From the NCBI GenBank assembly GCA_015178975.1, contig WHVD01000001.1, positions 3,844,001 to 3,908,000 of the forward strand: DNA of 64,000 bases. The letters are read 5' to 3'. The stretch is from Hysterangium stoloniferum (lineage: Eukaryota > Basidiomycota > Agaricomycetes > Hysterangiales > Hysterangiaceae). Below the pieces are notes generated by a model that saw only the letters and a program-made list of their open reading frames with translations, did not search any database and had not been told where the DNA came from. Within the stretch, counting starts at the first letter, position 1, and the number at the start of each line of letters is the position of its first letter. Shown here one piece after another: positions 35,407 to 46,400 of the stretch. The translations under genes and the position numbers were made by a program.

Positions 35407-35479
35407 GGCCAGACTGGGAATTGAGCCCAGGGCTTCTGCATATGTATATAGCAAGGTGTTACCACTACACCACCTGACC
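35407..35479 (-). tRNA. tRNA-like sequence (pseudogene or tRNA-derived)
   Basis: On the minus strand a 73-nt fold has a fully paired 7-bp acceptor (GGTCAGG/TCTGGCC, two wobble pairs). The D arm is GTGT/ACAC with A-box text TGGTGTAGTGGTAACACC, and the T stem is perfect (CTGGG/CCCAG) with a CTCAATT loop. The anticodon stem (TTGC/GCAG) closes an 11-nt loop instead of 7, so no anticodon can be read. Its D-arm text resembles tRNA-Val-type genes. It is the best-folding tRNA-like sequence in the window. Confidence 0.5.
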
Positions 35480-35498
35480 CTGGGAAACACTGCTAGCT

Positions 35499-35658
35499 GT
35501 AACAAAATACGCTCAGTTGATACGATAGTATACTTCGACTGTATTTGTTACCTGTAATGAAATATGCTATGGTACATTTTGTGAGCTAAGAGAAAGGAGA
35601 AACAAGATGATTATGACATACCTCAGTCAATACAATAGTATACTTTGACTGAGGTATG
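35499..35658. repeat. Two related hairpins
   Basis: Hairpin 1 (35499-35551) has arms GTAACAAAATAC and GTATTTGTTAC. Hairpin 2 (35617-35658) has 13-bp arms CATACCTCAGTCA and TGACTGAGGTATG. Both share the loop core ATAGTATACTT flanked by CAGT and ACTG. Confidence 0.7.
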
Positions 35659-35966
35659 AAGCTACAAATACTGTACTTAAATATACTACTGTCAATGTGA
35701 CTGTGTCACATTTGTATACGTGTCTAAGGTACTGTTCCACTTGGTATGGCCATGTAGGCTTGATGTAGACTTGTGCACTAGGTGTAAGGTTGACACAGAC
35801 TTGGGTGCTTGAGCCTATTTCAACACTATGTAGCATTACTCAATCTAACAATTTTTATTATTTGACTTTGGCAAGTCACTGAGGGGTTCCTAGGGAAAAA
35901 TCATATAAGTTAATTCTCCTTGGTGGGTCCATAGGTGTCATTGCTGAGTCATGAAATAGAAGCACT

Positions 35967-36063
35967 GCAAGCGAAGTGAGCCTTAGTTTCCCACAGTCTG
36001 TATCTTCAAGCAAAGCGAGCCTTAGTCTTCTCACAGTCTGTATTTGCGAGCGAAGCGAGCCTT
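35967..36063 (+). repeat. Short tandem repeat (~34 bp unit, about 3 copies)
   Basis: Units share GCGAAGCGAGCCTTAG-type text, then TTCCCACAGTCTGTAT. Related single units occur at 12890-12910 and 38325-38380, so this is part of a dispersed repeat. Confidence 0.6.
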
Positions 36064-36246
36064 CGAGTTCCCACACCCACAATGGCACACCAGTTATACT
36101 ATTATCACGTGCATTTGGCCTCATTCACATTACACAACCAGGCGTATTACATCACAAACATGCGCACAACATGCCATGCCCATTCATGCACATGTGGGGG
36201 TGCATGGGTGCCAGACACGCACTTACGCACCACCTCACTCATGTCG

Positions 36247-36440
36247 CATGACAGGGCGTGTTACCTCATGAATGCCCACACATGAATGCAATGTGCCACA
36301 TGTGACATGCCATTCATGTGCTTCGTGACATAATGTCCTCAGTCGTGTGATGCGCCGCCTCACTGGACTTGTTACCTCATGAACGCACCCATGTGAATGC
36401 AATGTGCCATGTGCACATGCCATTCATGCGCAGGTGTTGC
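36247..36440 (+). repeat. Imperfect tandem repeat (~120 bp unit, two copies)
   Basis: Two units each begin TGTTACCTCATGAA and contain GAATGCAATGTGCCA and CATGCCATTCATG. Rich in CATG words. No gene. Confidence 0.55.
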
Positions 36441-36492
36441 CAAACACCCACCTGGCACATTGTGTGAGGAATCCATTGCATCTGTCAGTCCG

Positions 36493-37023
36493 TGTCAGGG
36501 TGTAAAGGGTCGAGTAGTTTACTACTCAATGTGCGATCGTTATCGACTAACGATAGTACAAATTACAACCGACTAGTAGTTTGAAGTGATCAAATATAGA
36601 TTACGATTGACCCTTAAGGTGCAATCAGTAGATAATTAGAAGAGTGGATTGACCTTACGGTACAATCTGATTGCGTAGCTAGCTGGGCCAATGGCCAAGT
36701 TGTGGAGAGAAAGTATATATTGTGAGAGAGAGAGAATATCCTAAGAATGTGAGCTACGATGGATATTCTTACCACGCGAACCAAGAGGTAGAAGTCAAGT
36801 TGAGTAGTAGTAACTGACTTCGACTGTTTCAGTGTGAAGTGTATTTACCGTAGATTTAGGAAGAGAGGTAAGGCGAAGACTAGTTTCAGACTAGACCCCG
36901 GACCAGTACTTGCATGTGCAGGTGATGGTTGTCAGGGTTGAAAAGTGTCTGAGTTTTATCGTGTGTGACTACTACTGTGACATGCACATACTTCTTGTGG
37001 GCGAGAGCACCCACAAGAATACA
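36493..37023 (-). mobile_element. LTR (family D), inverted relative to 63.1 kb copy
   Basis: It runs about from TGTCAGGGTGTAAAGGG to CCACAAGAATACA. Reverse-complemented, it aligns with 63095-63570 (shared blocks 'tcttgtgggtgc', 'aactcagacacttt', 'cgggacaac'-like text). CpG content is high, so the copy is young. No exact TSD was found, so ends are approximate. Confidence 0.6.
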
Positions 37024-37071
37024 TGGACTCTCAAACTAAATAAAGGGGGTTTGACCAGTATTTATGAGATA

Positions 37072-38135
37072 TGTTAAGTTCCCGAACAAAGCTCCACGGA
37101 TAGTCCCGCGGAGGTTTCCAGTAACTATTCCGAACACACACTTGCTTCCGGGAAATAGTCCCACGGAGTCCCCGGGCAATAGGTCCCGGGAAAGTTCCGG
37201 GGATTATTAGTACAAGGAACGGTGATATCAGAATAATTACCAGAAAGTCTGGTGATACAACTGAGATGGACTTGGCTTCAGCTTATAGGCTGCGCCCTCG
37301 TACACTCATTCGGGTGTCCATATTTCAAGCTGACAGAATGCATACAGAAAGATATAGATTCCGGAGTTCCCGTGGGTGTTCTGGGAATCGAGTGTGCAGA
37401 CAGACAAGAGGACTAGAGACTGTTCAAGGATCAAACTTGTTCGGGGGAAAACTAGTTTGAGATTGAAACTGGATTCTAAGTACATGAACATAGCAGACTT
37501 ATATAGACTGTGAAATGTAATAATACCAAATCCGGTATTAATGAGAGGCAGAACTATTAAACATAAAACAAAACAGGTAAATACTAAACTGGGAATTAGG
37601 GACGGAACGGAACGGGAGCGGAGAACGAATCATGACAGATCATTTAACCATAACTGGAGCGGGGCTCAGTTAGAGGGGTTCCGGAAGTCCGGTGGGAGTC
37701 CGGTGACTTGGTGCACAAGATAGTGTCGGGTATAGACAGGCTTGATGTGCAGGAGGTCCGGTGGAGTCCGGTGGGTTTTCCAATGACTGGTGTGTGAGAC
37801 GCAGAGACAGATAACAGGAGCGGGGTTCTATGCTCTGTTAGAGGGGTTCCAGGAGTCCGGTCGGAGTCCGGTGACTGGTACATAAGACACAGAGTGTCGG
37901 GTGTACATAGAGTGGAGTCCGGAGTCTGGAGGAGTCCGAGGACTGGTGTATGAGACATGGAGGGTTAGGTGCAGACAGGTGGGGTGCGTACAGAGAGTCA
38001 GGCATAAACAAGTTGACATGCGGGCTCCCGTGGGAACTCCGGTTGTTACTATACAATATAGAGGGTCGGGAGCATGTAGGATGGGGTCCGGGGGCCCGGA
38101 GGCCCGGAGGCCGGCGGGTTGTCCGGTTCCTGACA
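37072..38135 (-). mobile_element. Family A solo LTR, young, TSD AGATA
   Basis: It starts TGTTAAGTTCCC and ends GGTTCCTGACA, 1064 bp, with AGATA at 37067-37071 and 38136-38140. It contains the inverted conserved block (37271-37299). It is the CpG-rich counterpart of the decayed copies at 1-1460, 11637-12700 and 13615-14467, where its CG dinucleotides appear mostly as TG or CA. Confidence 0.88.
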
Positions 38136-38763
38136 AGATATAGAAATAGAATAAAAATATAGAACATAAAGAAAATAATGAAATTATAAAGTGGCTAAGG
38201 AGTAAGGCTTAGAGCCTTTAGCTGCACCTCCTATGTGACCTATCCTTCACACAGGGTGTTAAAAAAATTACAAACAATTTCAGAAGAATTAAAATAAATA
38301 CCAGAAAATATACTAAAATTATGGGAAGCAAGCATTAGTTTCCCATGCAAGCAAAGTGAGCATTAGTTTCCCACAACGAATTAAAACTCCATCCTACTGC
38401 TGCCACACTGTCAGACCGTCCAATCACCACACTTGCTTCTCTTCCTCTAGCTTCTCTAAAAATACTCTCTGGCCACTGCTTCCATAGGATAATCAAGGAC
38501 TACATAATTCACTCTTCTCTGAGCCTTTTAATTGGTCCCAATTGGCTTTGAGGTGTGTGACAGCAAATTCTCCCTTTTTTAATTTTTAATCATTTTTTTC
38601 TTATAAAGCTTTGGTCTTTTTTGGTAGTTTGGTTGAATAAGATCAGAGTAGTAGGGTTCTGAAGATTTGGTTAATTTTCCTGGGCCTTTCAGTGAGTTAT
38701 TTGTTAATTTTTGCTTTTTTCATGTTTTTTTAATATATTTCCATCTCTTTTTGTATTCCTTCT
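38136..38763. other. Non-coding
   Basis: It contains units of the repeat seen at 35967-36063 (near 38325-38380) and T-rich sequence. No gene recognised. Confidence 0.5.
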
Positions 38764-39605
38764 GGCCCATTTTAGAACTTAACTATCCTCACAACATTCC
38801 ACAATTTTTCAGGTAAGTCTTGGATTTTCTATATTTAAATTTCGCTTTTTTAATGTTTTTAAATTTTTTTTAGAAGACCATCTGATCCTTTGGTTCTTAT
38901 TTCATCTCAAGGCATCTTCACAACATCCAGGACAGTTTCAGGTATGTTTTGGATTGTTTTGATCATGTTATTATTTTTTTTGGTATTTTTCTCTATTTAA
39001 ATTTCATGTTTTTAATGTTTTTTTTAATGTTTTTTTTAGCAGAACATCCGATCTATTGGTTCTTATTTTATCTCAAGGCATCTTCACAACATCCAGGACA
39101 GTTTCAAGTAAGTTTTGGATTGTTTTGATCATGTTTTTATTTTTTTTTGGTATTTTTCTCTATTTAAATTTCGCATTTTTTTATTTATTAATGTTTTCTT
39201 AGCAGAACATCTGATCTGTTGGTTCTAATTTTATCTCAAGGCATCTTCACAACATACAGGACAGTTTCAGGTATGTTTTGGATTGTTTTGATCATGTTTT
39301 TATTTTTTTTGGTATTTTTCTCTATTTAAATTTCACATTTGTAATAATTTGCTTTAGCAGAACTTCTGATCTTTTGGTTCTTATTTTATCTCAAGGCATC
39401 GTTACAACATCCAGGACAGTTTCAGGTAAGTTTTGAATTGTTTTAATCATGTTTTTATTTTCTTTGGTATTTTAGGTGAGTTTTGGATTGTTTTGATTAT
39501 GTTTTGCTTTTTTTAATGTTTTTTGAATGTTATTCAGGGAGACTTCTTATTCTTTTGGTAGCCATTTCATTTCACACCATCTTTACAATATCCAGAACAT
39601 TTTCA
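38764..39605 (+). repeat. Tandem array of exon-like cassettes (~160 bp unit)
   Basis: About six units each consist of a T-rich stretch ending TTTTAG, a ~68 nt conserved core and an immediate GTAAGT or GTATGT. The core contains CATCTGATC, TTGGTTCTTATTTTATCTC, AAGGCATCTTCACAACATCC and AGGACAGTTTCAG. Cores lie near 38790-38812 (degenerate), 38873-38940, 39040-39107, 39202-39270, 39357-39426 and 39538-39605 (divergent). Signals around each core are those of an internal exon: polypyrimidine plus AG before, donor after. The array ends about 500 bp before the Helitron reading frame and may be its spliced leader, but that link is inference. Confidence 0.7.
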
Positions 39606-40128
39606 AGTGAGTTGTGTATTCACTTATATCATGATTCCTTTTTTTTAAATGCATTTTCCTATTATCCTTCCACTTTTTTTGGGTTTTTTTACTCATTTCA
39701 GGTAAGTAAAACACTATCCAAGTTCTATTTATCTCTTTGATACTTTTGGATTAGACTAAGAATACTGGAAATATTCCAAGTGAGTGTTTAAATGATATCT
39801 GTATATTTTCACATGTTTTTTTGATTATTTTTGACTACTTTAGGTTCTTTTGGCTTTGTTCACATTAATTCACTTTAGTATAGCTGGAGTTCCTCAAATG
39901 CAATTCAGAAGGTATTTTATAAAGGTATTTTTACAATCTTTTCTATGGTTACTTGGTATTGATTGAATATTGTCTTTTTTGCCTATTGGTAGCTTGCATA
40001 GTAATGTAAGTCTATCCTATTCTTCATTCAATGCCTAATCTATCCACCATTTTAGGGATCTACCTTCTTAACCTTTTACACCTGAATGTAATCCGCAGAA
40101 TGTATGTACTCAGGACCATCAGCAGCAT
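39606..40128 (+). other. T-rich region between exon-like array and Helitron ORF
   Basis: Further donor- and acceptor-like words occur (for example 'ttcaggtaagt' near 39700). No protein motif. The Helitron frame is open upstream of its first ATG at 40129 (PQNVCTQDHQQH), so the true start may lie here. Confidence 0.4.
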
Positions 40129-41850
40129 TTGGTAATGACCCCACACACTGAGCGCTGCCGTTTGAGACATGATGGTGTTTCTCAGCAGCATGTTATTCCT
40201 GCTCCTGTACCATTTCTCTTGGCCCCTCCTGCCAATCCTCTGCCTATCAATCAGCAGAATCCATTTGTTATTGCTGGATCATTATATAATATAAATGGTC
40301 CTGCTCTTACTCCTGGCACTGCTATAGCTAATATCCATGTCCAATTGGCAAATGGACCACAGCTTGCATCATCATCTAGACACAATCCTGCTGCATTGCA
40401 ACCTCCTGCTGAAGTAGGTAGGGCAGCAGTGGAAGCATTATTTGCCCAGGCTGCTCTGAATCCTGCACCTCCCCTCCTAATCGTAGAAGGAGACGGGTTG
40501 CTACTATACAAGCTCAGGCAGCTGCCCCTCCATTACAACAGGCACCCTCCCAGAATATTCCTGCTCCTCCTATCTTACCTGTAGACCATGTTCCTATTCC
40601 TGCTATTGTTCCTGTACCAATGGATGAGGATGCATTACCATTACCACATATCCCTGAGCCTGCTGAACCTGTTCCACTACCTGCTGAACCAGACCCCCCT
40701 GGGCCACTCCCTCTGGCCAGGTGCCCAATTGATGAGAACAATGCACAGATGCAACCACATTATCTGGGAACAATGACTGTAAAGTGTTCAAAATGCAATG
40801 TACTACATTGGATGGCAGAGTGTCTTCACAATTCCTCTAATAACAATCCTCTTTTTAGAGATTGTTGTCTATCTGGAAAGATTAGACTACCTATACTTGA
40901 AGATGTCCCTCAACTATTACATCATCTACTAGAGAATACTGAAGATGCTGATTATAAAGAGTTTTGTAAAAATATCCGGGCATATAATTCTGCTTTAGCA
41001 TTTACTTCCCTGGGTGCTACAATGGACAAGTCATTGCTTGATGGGGAACGTGGTCCTTATTTTTTTAAGCTCCATGGGGAACTTAGACATAATCATGGTG
41101 CTCTGATTCCTAATGAGGGTCAGATTCCTTCCTATGCTCAGCTCTACCTTTATGAAGCAGATGCTGCATTAGAGCATAGGTATGCACGAAACCAGGACAA
41201 AAGAATCAATGCTACAACCCTTTCTGGATTACAGGATATGATGCTAGAATTTAATCCTTTTGTTCACATCTATAAACAAGCCATGACACATCTGAGAGAC
41301 CAACCAATCACTCCTCAGCTCCAGGTCAGGCTGACATATAAGGCTCAGACAGATCCAAGGTGATACAACATTCCAACAGGGGATGAGTTGGCAGTCATTC
41401 TCCCAGGGGATGGTACTTCTACTGATAGAAGAGACATTGTACTTAATTATCAGGGTGGAGGATTTAGAAGAATCTTTGAACCTAATCCTTTGTATGCTCC
41501 ACTCCATTATGTACTATTCTTTCTGAGAGGAGAGCAAGGCTGGAGCTGGGATATTCCCTATGCAAATGAACCACTCCCTGCTGAGATAGTCCCAGCCCCA
41601 GCAGCCATTGAGGAGATTGCTCCAGAGCCAGAAGTCCTTGAACCAGCTCCTGAGGAGATAGTATCTGACTTGCCAGAGGTAGTTATTCCTCAACCTGAAG
41701 TAGTTCCCCAAGTTGTACCTCTCCCACCTAAGCAAATAGATATTCCAGTTGATGATGCTATACCACCTCCTGAGCTAGCTATGGAGCAGGATGAGGTGCA
41801 AGGAATTACTGAAGAACTTGAACCTGAACAAGTGACAGAGAATAGGCAGA
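40129..41850 (+). pseudogene. Helitron protein, N-terminal part
   Basis: Frame 40129 to about 40475 gives a Pro/Ala/Asn-rich N-terminus. A one-base shift near 40475 moves coding to a frame with a basic NRRRRRVA patch and PAPPILPVDHVPIPAIVPVP-like repeats. The region 40740-41363 has a Cys-rich block (CSKCNVLHWMAEC, CCLSGKIRLP) and GPYFFKLHGELRH, typical of the region before the Helitron_like_N domain. Stop TGA at 41361-41363 (probably former CGA) is followed by the same frame through NIPTGDELAVILPG and an acidic, Pro-rich stretch to 41850. There the chromovirus interrupts codon AGA/AAG. Confidence 0.85.
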
Positions 41851-42153
41851 TGTCAGGGGACAAGCTTAAGTTTTCCAATTTCACTCCTGACCTTCCTTAA
41901 TATAGTTTCATAAGTAAAGGGTGAGGGTACCTTGTTGTTATCACATTTTCAAACTCCGCTGCACCCTTAGTTAGTCACCTGCTAGCTGAGGATTCCTTAG
42001 ACTTTTCTCTTTGGATTCCCTCTGCTAGGTAAGTAATACTGTATTCTACATGTATGTAACTAAATATGTATACAACTTACTTCAGATTCCCTCTGCTAGT
42101 GCCCCAACTCAGTCATAGTGCAAGTCAGCATGGTCTAGAGAGTTGCCCTTACA
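41851..42153 (+). repeat. 5' LTR of chromovirus
   Basis: 303 bp; paired with 48069-48385 and with the solo LTR at 680-981. It contains a doubled 'gattccctctgctag' word flanking a GTAAGTAATACTG stretch. Confidence 0.95.
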
Positions 42154-42296
42154 GAAGAAAAGTCTCATATCGGGTGACTGGAATTACTGCTGCCATTTTT
42201 CAAGCTATATTCAAGATCATGAGTTCAGACATCTACCTCTACAGATCTAATCAACTTCGAATTTGTGTGCGGTTCCCTCCCCTCATCTCTACCATT

Positions 42297-43445
42297 ATGT
42301 CGGCTTCTATGACCAATCCTCACCAGGTGCTGGAACAGCACAGTAATGATATTTGAGAACTCCAAGCCTCCCAAAAACAAAACATGGATTTGTTGCAGCA
42401 AATCCTGCAACAACTCACCTTGCAGTCACAAACACCAGCAACCCCTCCACAACTGACAGTGTTACCCACGTCAACCCCTTCTGCCACTTCGACCAACTCA
42501 GGTCCTAAGGTCCCACTCCTGAATGCATACAATGGCGATCAATCTGGCAGATGTACCTTCTACAACTCGTGTTTGCTGTACATCAGCATGAACAGTTCAA
42601 AATTCCAGATGGACGAGACAAACATACAGTGGGTGGTGTCATTCATGAAGACCGGTCAAGCCACCCTTTTTGCAAATCGGCTCATGAAATCGTGGAGCCA
42701 AGGCGAAATGGTGGTGTCATGGGATACCTTCGCGCAGACCTTTGAACGCGAATTTTTCCCAGCCAATGAAGCAGCTACAGCCCATATCAAACTTGAAGGA
42801 GTGACTTACCATCAAGCCAGAAGAATGGTCGACGAATACATGGATGAATTTCAAGAGCTCATTGACCTCACAGGTTACAAGGACCCTCTGGCCATTGTCA
42901 TGAAATTTCGACATGGTCTCTTACCGAACATCCAAACCCAAGTTGTGACAATGGAAAACTGCCTGAAAGACGACGATGAGTAGGGCTGGTACAAAGCAGC
43001 TTCCCGCTTTGACCAAAATTGCAACACAAATGAGATATTTCACTCGACAGGCATCACGACATGGCCAGTCACACTGAAACCCCCAATGCTCCCGCATGTC
43101 GTACCCCCACATCTCCCACATCCCCCACACCCTACGTCAACACTACCCTTCTCGAAACCAATTGATGCGATGGACATCGATGTGACCAAAGGCCATGGCC
43201 TTCCCTCGACCCTCTGCTTCAAATGCCACCAGTCGGGTCACTTTAGCCAGGACTGCCTTTGTAAGCTGCAAAGGATCCGCTCCTTACTCACTAGCCTTGA
43301 TCACGAAGGACAGGACATGGCCATGGATATCCTTCTTGCCAAAGCTGATGTCCGAATTGCTTGTAGTAGGGTGGCTGAAACTGACGATTCTCCTCGAGGG
43401 GCTGATCTACAGCCTGTTTTGGGTTTTCCGGACTGCAGCGAGTGA
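42297..43445 (+). pseudogene. Chromovirus gag
   Basis: ATG at 42297 (MSASMTNPHQVLEQHS), a stop TGA at 42354-42356, then a Gln-rich segment (MDLLQQILQQL). The capsid domain is at 42520-42960 (PLLNAYNGDQSGRCTFYNSC, WDTFAQTFEREFFP), followed by stop TAG at 42981-42983. A CCHC zinc knuckle (CFKCHQSGHFSQDC) is near 43219-43260, and the frame ends at 43445. Both internal stops are explained by single C-to-T changes (CGA, CAG). Sequence here has more CG dinucleotides than the pol part. Confidence 0.88.
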
Positions 43446-43487
43446 AGGTGAAGGGTATGCCCTCGCTGCCACTTTCAAATAGATTCA

Positions 43488-46400
43488 GTGTCCTCCCAGT
43501 TGATGATGTATGTATGTACAGTTAATACATCAGAAGTTGAACCTCCCTTGAGTGAGGACACTGGAATTCAAGTCATACCTAACCCACCCAAGCCCTCTTC
43601 AGTCCATTCACATCGTGGAAGGCCAGTTTGGGAACATTGTCTTCCAAAATCTTTTATTATTGCCTCAACTGCCACTGCCAAATCATTACACCTAAAGGTT
43701 GAGCTCCAAACAACTGACACTGGTCTCCTCCAATCGACTCGTGCATTGGTTGACTGTGGTGCTACTGGTTTGTCCATTGACCAGGACTATGTGCATGAAA
43801 ATGGAATTGCCACACGATCACTCCTTTACCCAATCCATGTGTACAATGTAGATGGGACACCCAATGAAGCAGGTTCAATCACTGAAGTTGCTGAACTGGT
43901 CCTCTGCTACAAGGATCACTCAGAGAAGGCATTATTTGCAGTCACCAAACTTGGGAAGGAATCCCTTTTACTTGGCTATACCTGGCTTCGGGATCACAAT
44001 CCTGAGATCAATTGGCAGACACAAGAAGTCAAGATGACCCGTTTCAGCCCACACTGTAGAGAGTGTAAAATCTCAACCCTCCGGGCATGGGAAGAGATTA
44101 GATGTTTACAAGCTTGTAGAGATGCCCCAGCCCCAGTCTTCACATCTGAGGAAACAGAAGAGCAAATTCCTGACTTACTACCTGATCAGTTTGATGAGGT
44201 TGAAGACCAAATAGATGACTTAATTGAAGATGGAGATCAGGTATTTGTCACAGTGCTACACCCAGAACTGACCCCAAGTCAGATTCAAGCATCAGCTACA
44301 GTGTCTCAGCGATTAGCAGAGGCTAGTGCAAGGTTCAACACACCGAGTCCAAAAGAGTTCCGAGACATTGTCCCTGAGTATTTCCACACCTTTAAAGATG
44401 TGTTTTTCAAGGAGTCATTTGATTCACTACCTGATCGAAAACCTTGGGACCATGCAATTGAACTAATCCCTGATGGAAAGTCAACCAATTGCAAGGTCTA
44501 CCCCATGTCCCTCAATGAGCAGACAGTGCTGGATATTTTCATTGCTGAAAACTTGGCAACTGGTTGGATATGCCCTTCTAAGTCACCCATGGCATCCCCA
44601 GTTTTCTTCATCAAGAAGAAGGATGGCTCCCTACGACTTGTACAAGATTATTGGACACTGAATGCCCAAACCATAAAGAATCAATATCCACTCCCACTCA
44701 TCTCAGAGCTGGTAAATCAATTGAAGGGGGCACGGTATTTCACAAAGCTTGATGTTAGATGGGGCTACAATTTAAAGAGGGGGATGAGTGGAAGGCTGCC
44801 TTCCGAACAAACAGAGGGTTGTTTGAACCCTTAGTCATGTTTTTTGGACTCACTAACAGCCCAGCAACCTTCCAGACTATGATGAATGATATTTTCCGGG
44901 ATTTGATTGCTGAAGGAGTCGTTTGTGTCTACCTGGATGACATCCTCATCTTTACCAAGACACTTGAGGAACATTCGACGTGTCCTATTACTGGTTCTTG
45001 AGCATCTTCATGAGTATATGCTCTACCTTAAGCCAGAGAAATGTGAGTTTGAAAAAACAAAGGTTGAATATCTGGGCCTAGTCATCTCTGAAAACTAAGC
45101 AGAGATGGACCCAATCAAGGTCTCAGGTGTGCGTGATTGGCCCACTCCAACTAGTTGGAAGGAGGGAGGATAGTCACAATAATTGAATACACAAAATGTT
45201 ATAAAAAACTCCTCATATTTTTAAGTGAGACTACTTCCTCTGGCTATGACTACATGTTTTAGGGGTTTATATTTCATTACCCCAAAATTTGATCTTTAAG
45301 ACTTGTATGCTCTTTTAAAATATGCAGAAATGTCATGGTTATACAAGATTATCTGGGTTGTTACCTAATCTTTGGGATGAGATGCATTCTCTAGTATCTC
45401 TGTGACTTTTAAAATGTCCACAAACATTATAGTTAACCAAAGCTATTTGGGTTATGACTTAATATTTGGGATGAAATGCATTCTCTTGTATGTATATTAT
45501 GCAAACTTTCAAATATAGTTCATATAATTTAAATTTATTTGGTTTAGAAAGTTAACCAGAACTATCTGGCCAACCAATCCATGTTGTGGAATTTATCCCC
45601 AAAAGGATAATCTATATATGTTTGTTTGACTAACTTTTGTCAGATACAAGATAAATATTAATATTTCCTTATTCTCCAGAATATTATCTGATAGACTGAA
45701 TTTGCTTAAATATTAATTCTACAACAAACAATATAAATATATATACTTTAGCGGACAAATAACTTTTAAAATTTTGGGTTATCCTCTGAGGTACAAGCCT
45801 TCCTTGGGTTTGCCAACTTCTATAGGTGATTCATATCAGATTTCTTCCACCATGCATGACCACTGTTTGACCTCACAAAAAAGGAATCAGCTTGGAGGTG
45901 GACTATGACAGAGGACAAAGCTTTCCTTCTCCTCAAGGATCTGGTTATAAATGCACCAATTCTGACAATGCCTGATGACTCAAAACCATTTTGAGTTGAA
46001 GCTGACTCATCAGACTATGCCACTGGAGCAGTCCTCTCACAACATCAGGAGGATGGAAAGTGGCATCCTGTCACCTTTTACTCAAAAAGCCTGTCAGCTG
46101 TTGAACACAATTATGAGATCCACGACAAAGAGATGCTTGCAGTGATCCATGCCTTTGATGAGTGGAGACATTTCCTAGAGGGGGCACAGCACTCAGTTGA
46201 GGTGTGGACTGATCACAAAAACCTTGAGTACTTCATGTCCTCAAAGAAGCTAAATCGAAGGTAGGCCCGATGGTCCCTGTTCCTGGCACATTTTGATTTC
46301 CAACTGCACCACCGACCAGGATGGTCTATGGGCAAAACTGATGCACTCTCTCACCAGCCTGACCATGGCTCTGGTGAGAGTGACAACTCAGACATAACCC

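Noticed and set aside
36035..36440. Repeated CATG-rich units considered as a CRISPR-like or satellite array
   Set aside because: Only two imperfect ~120 bp units, no regular short repeat-spacer pattern, eukaryotic context.
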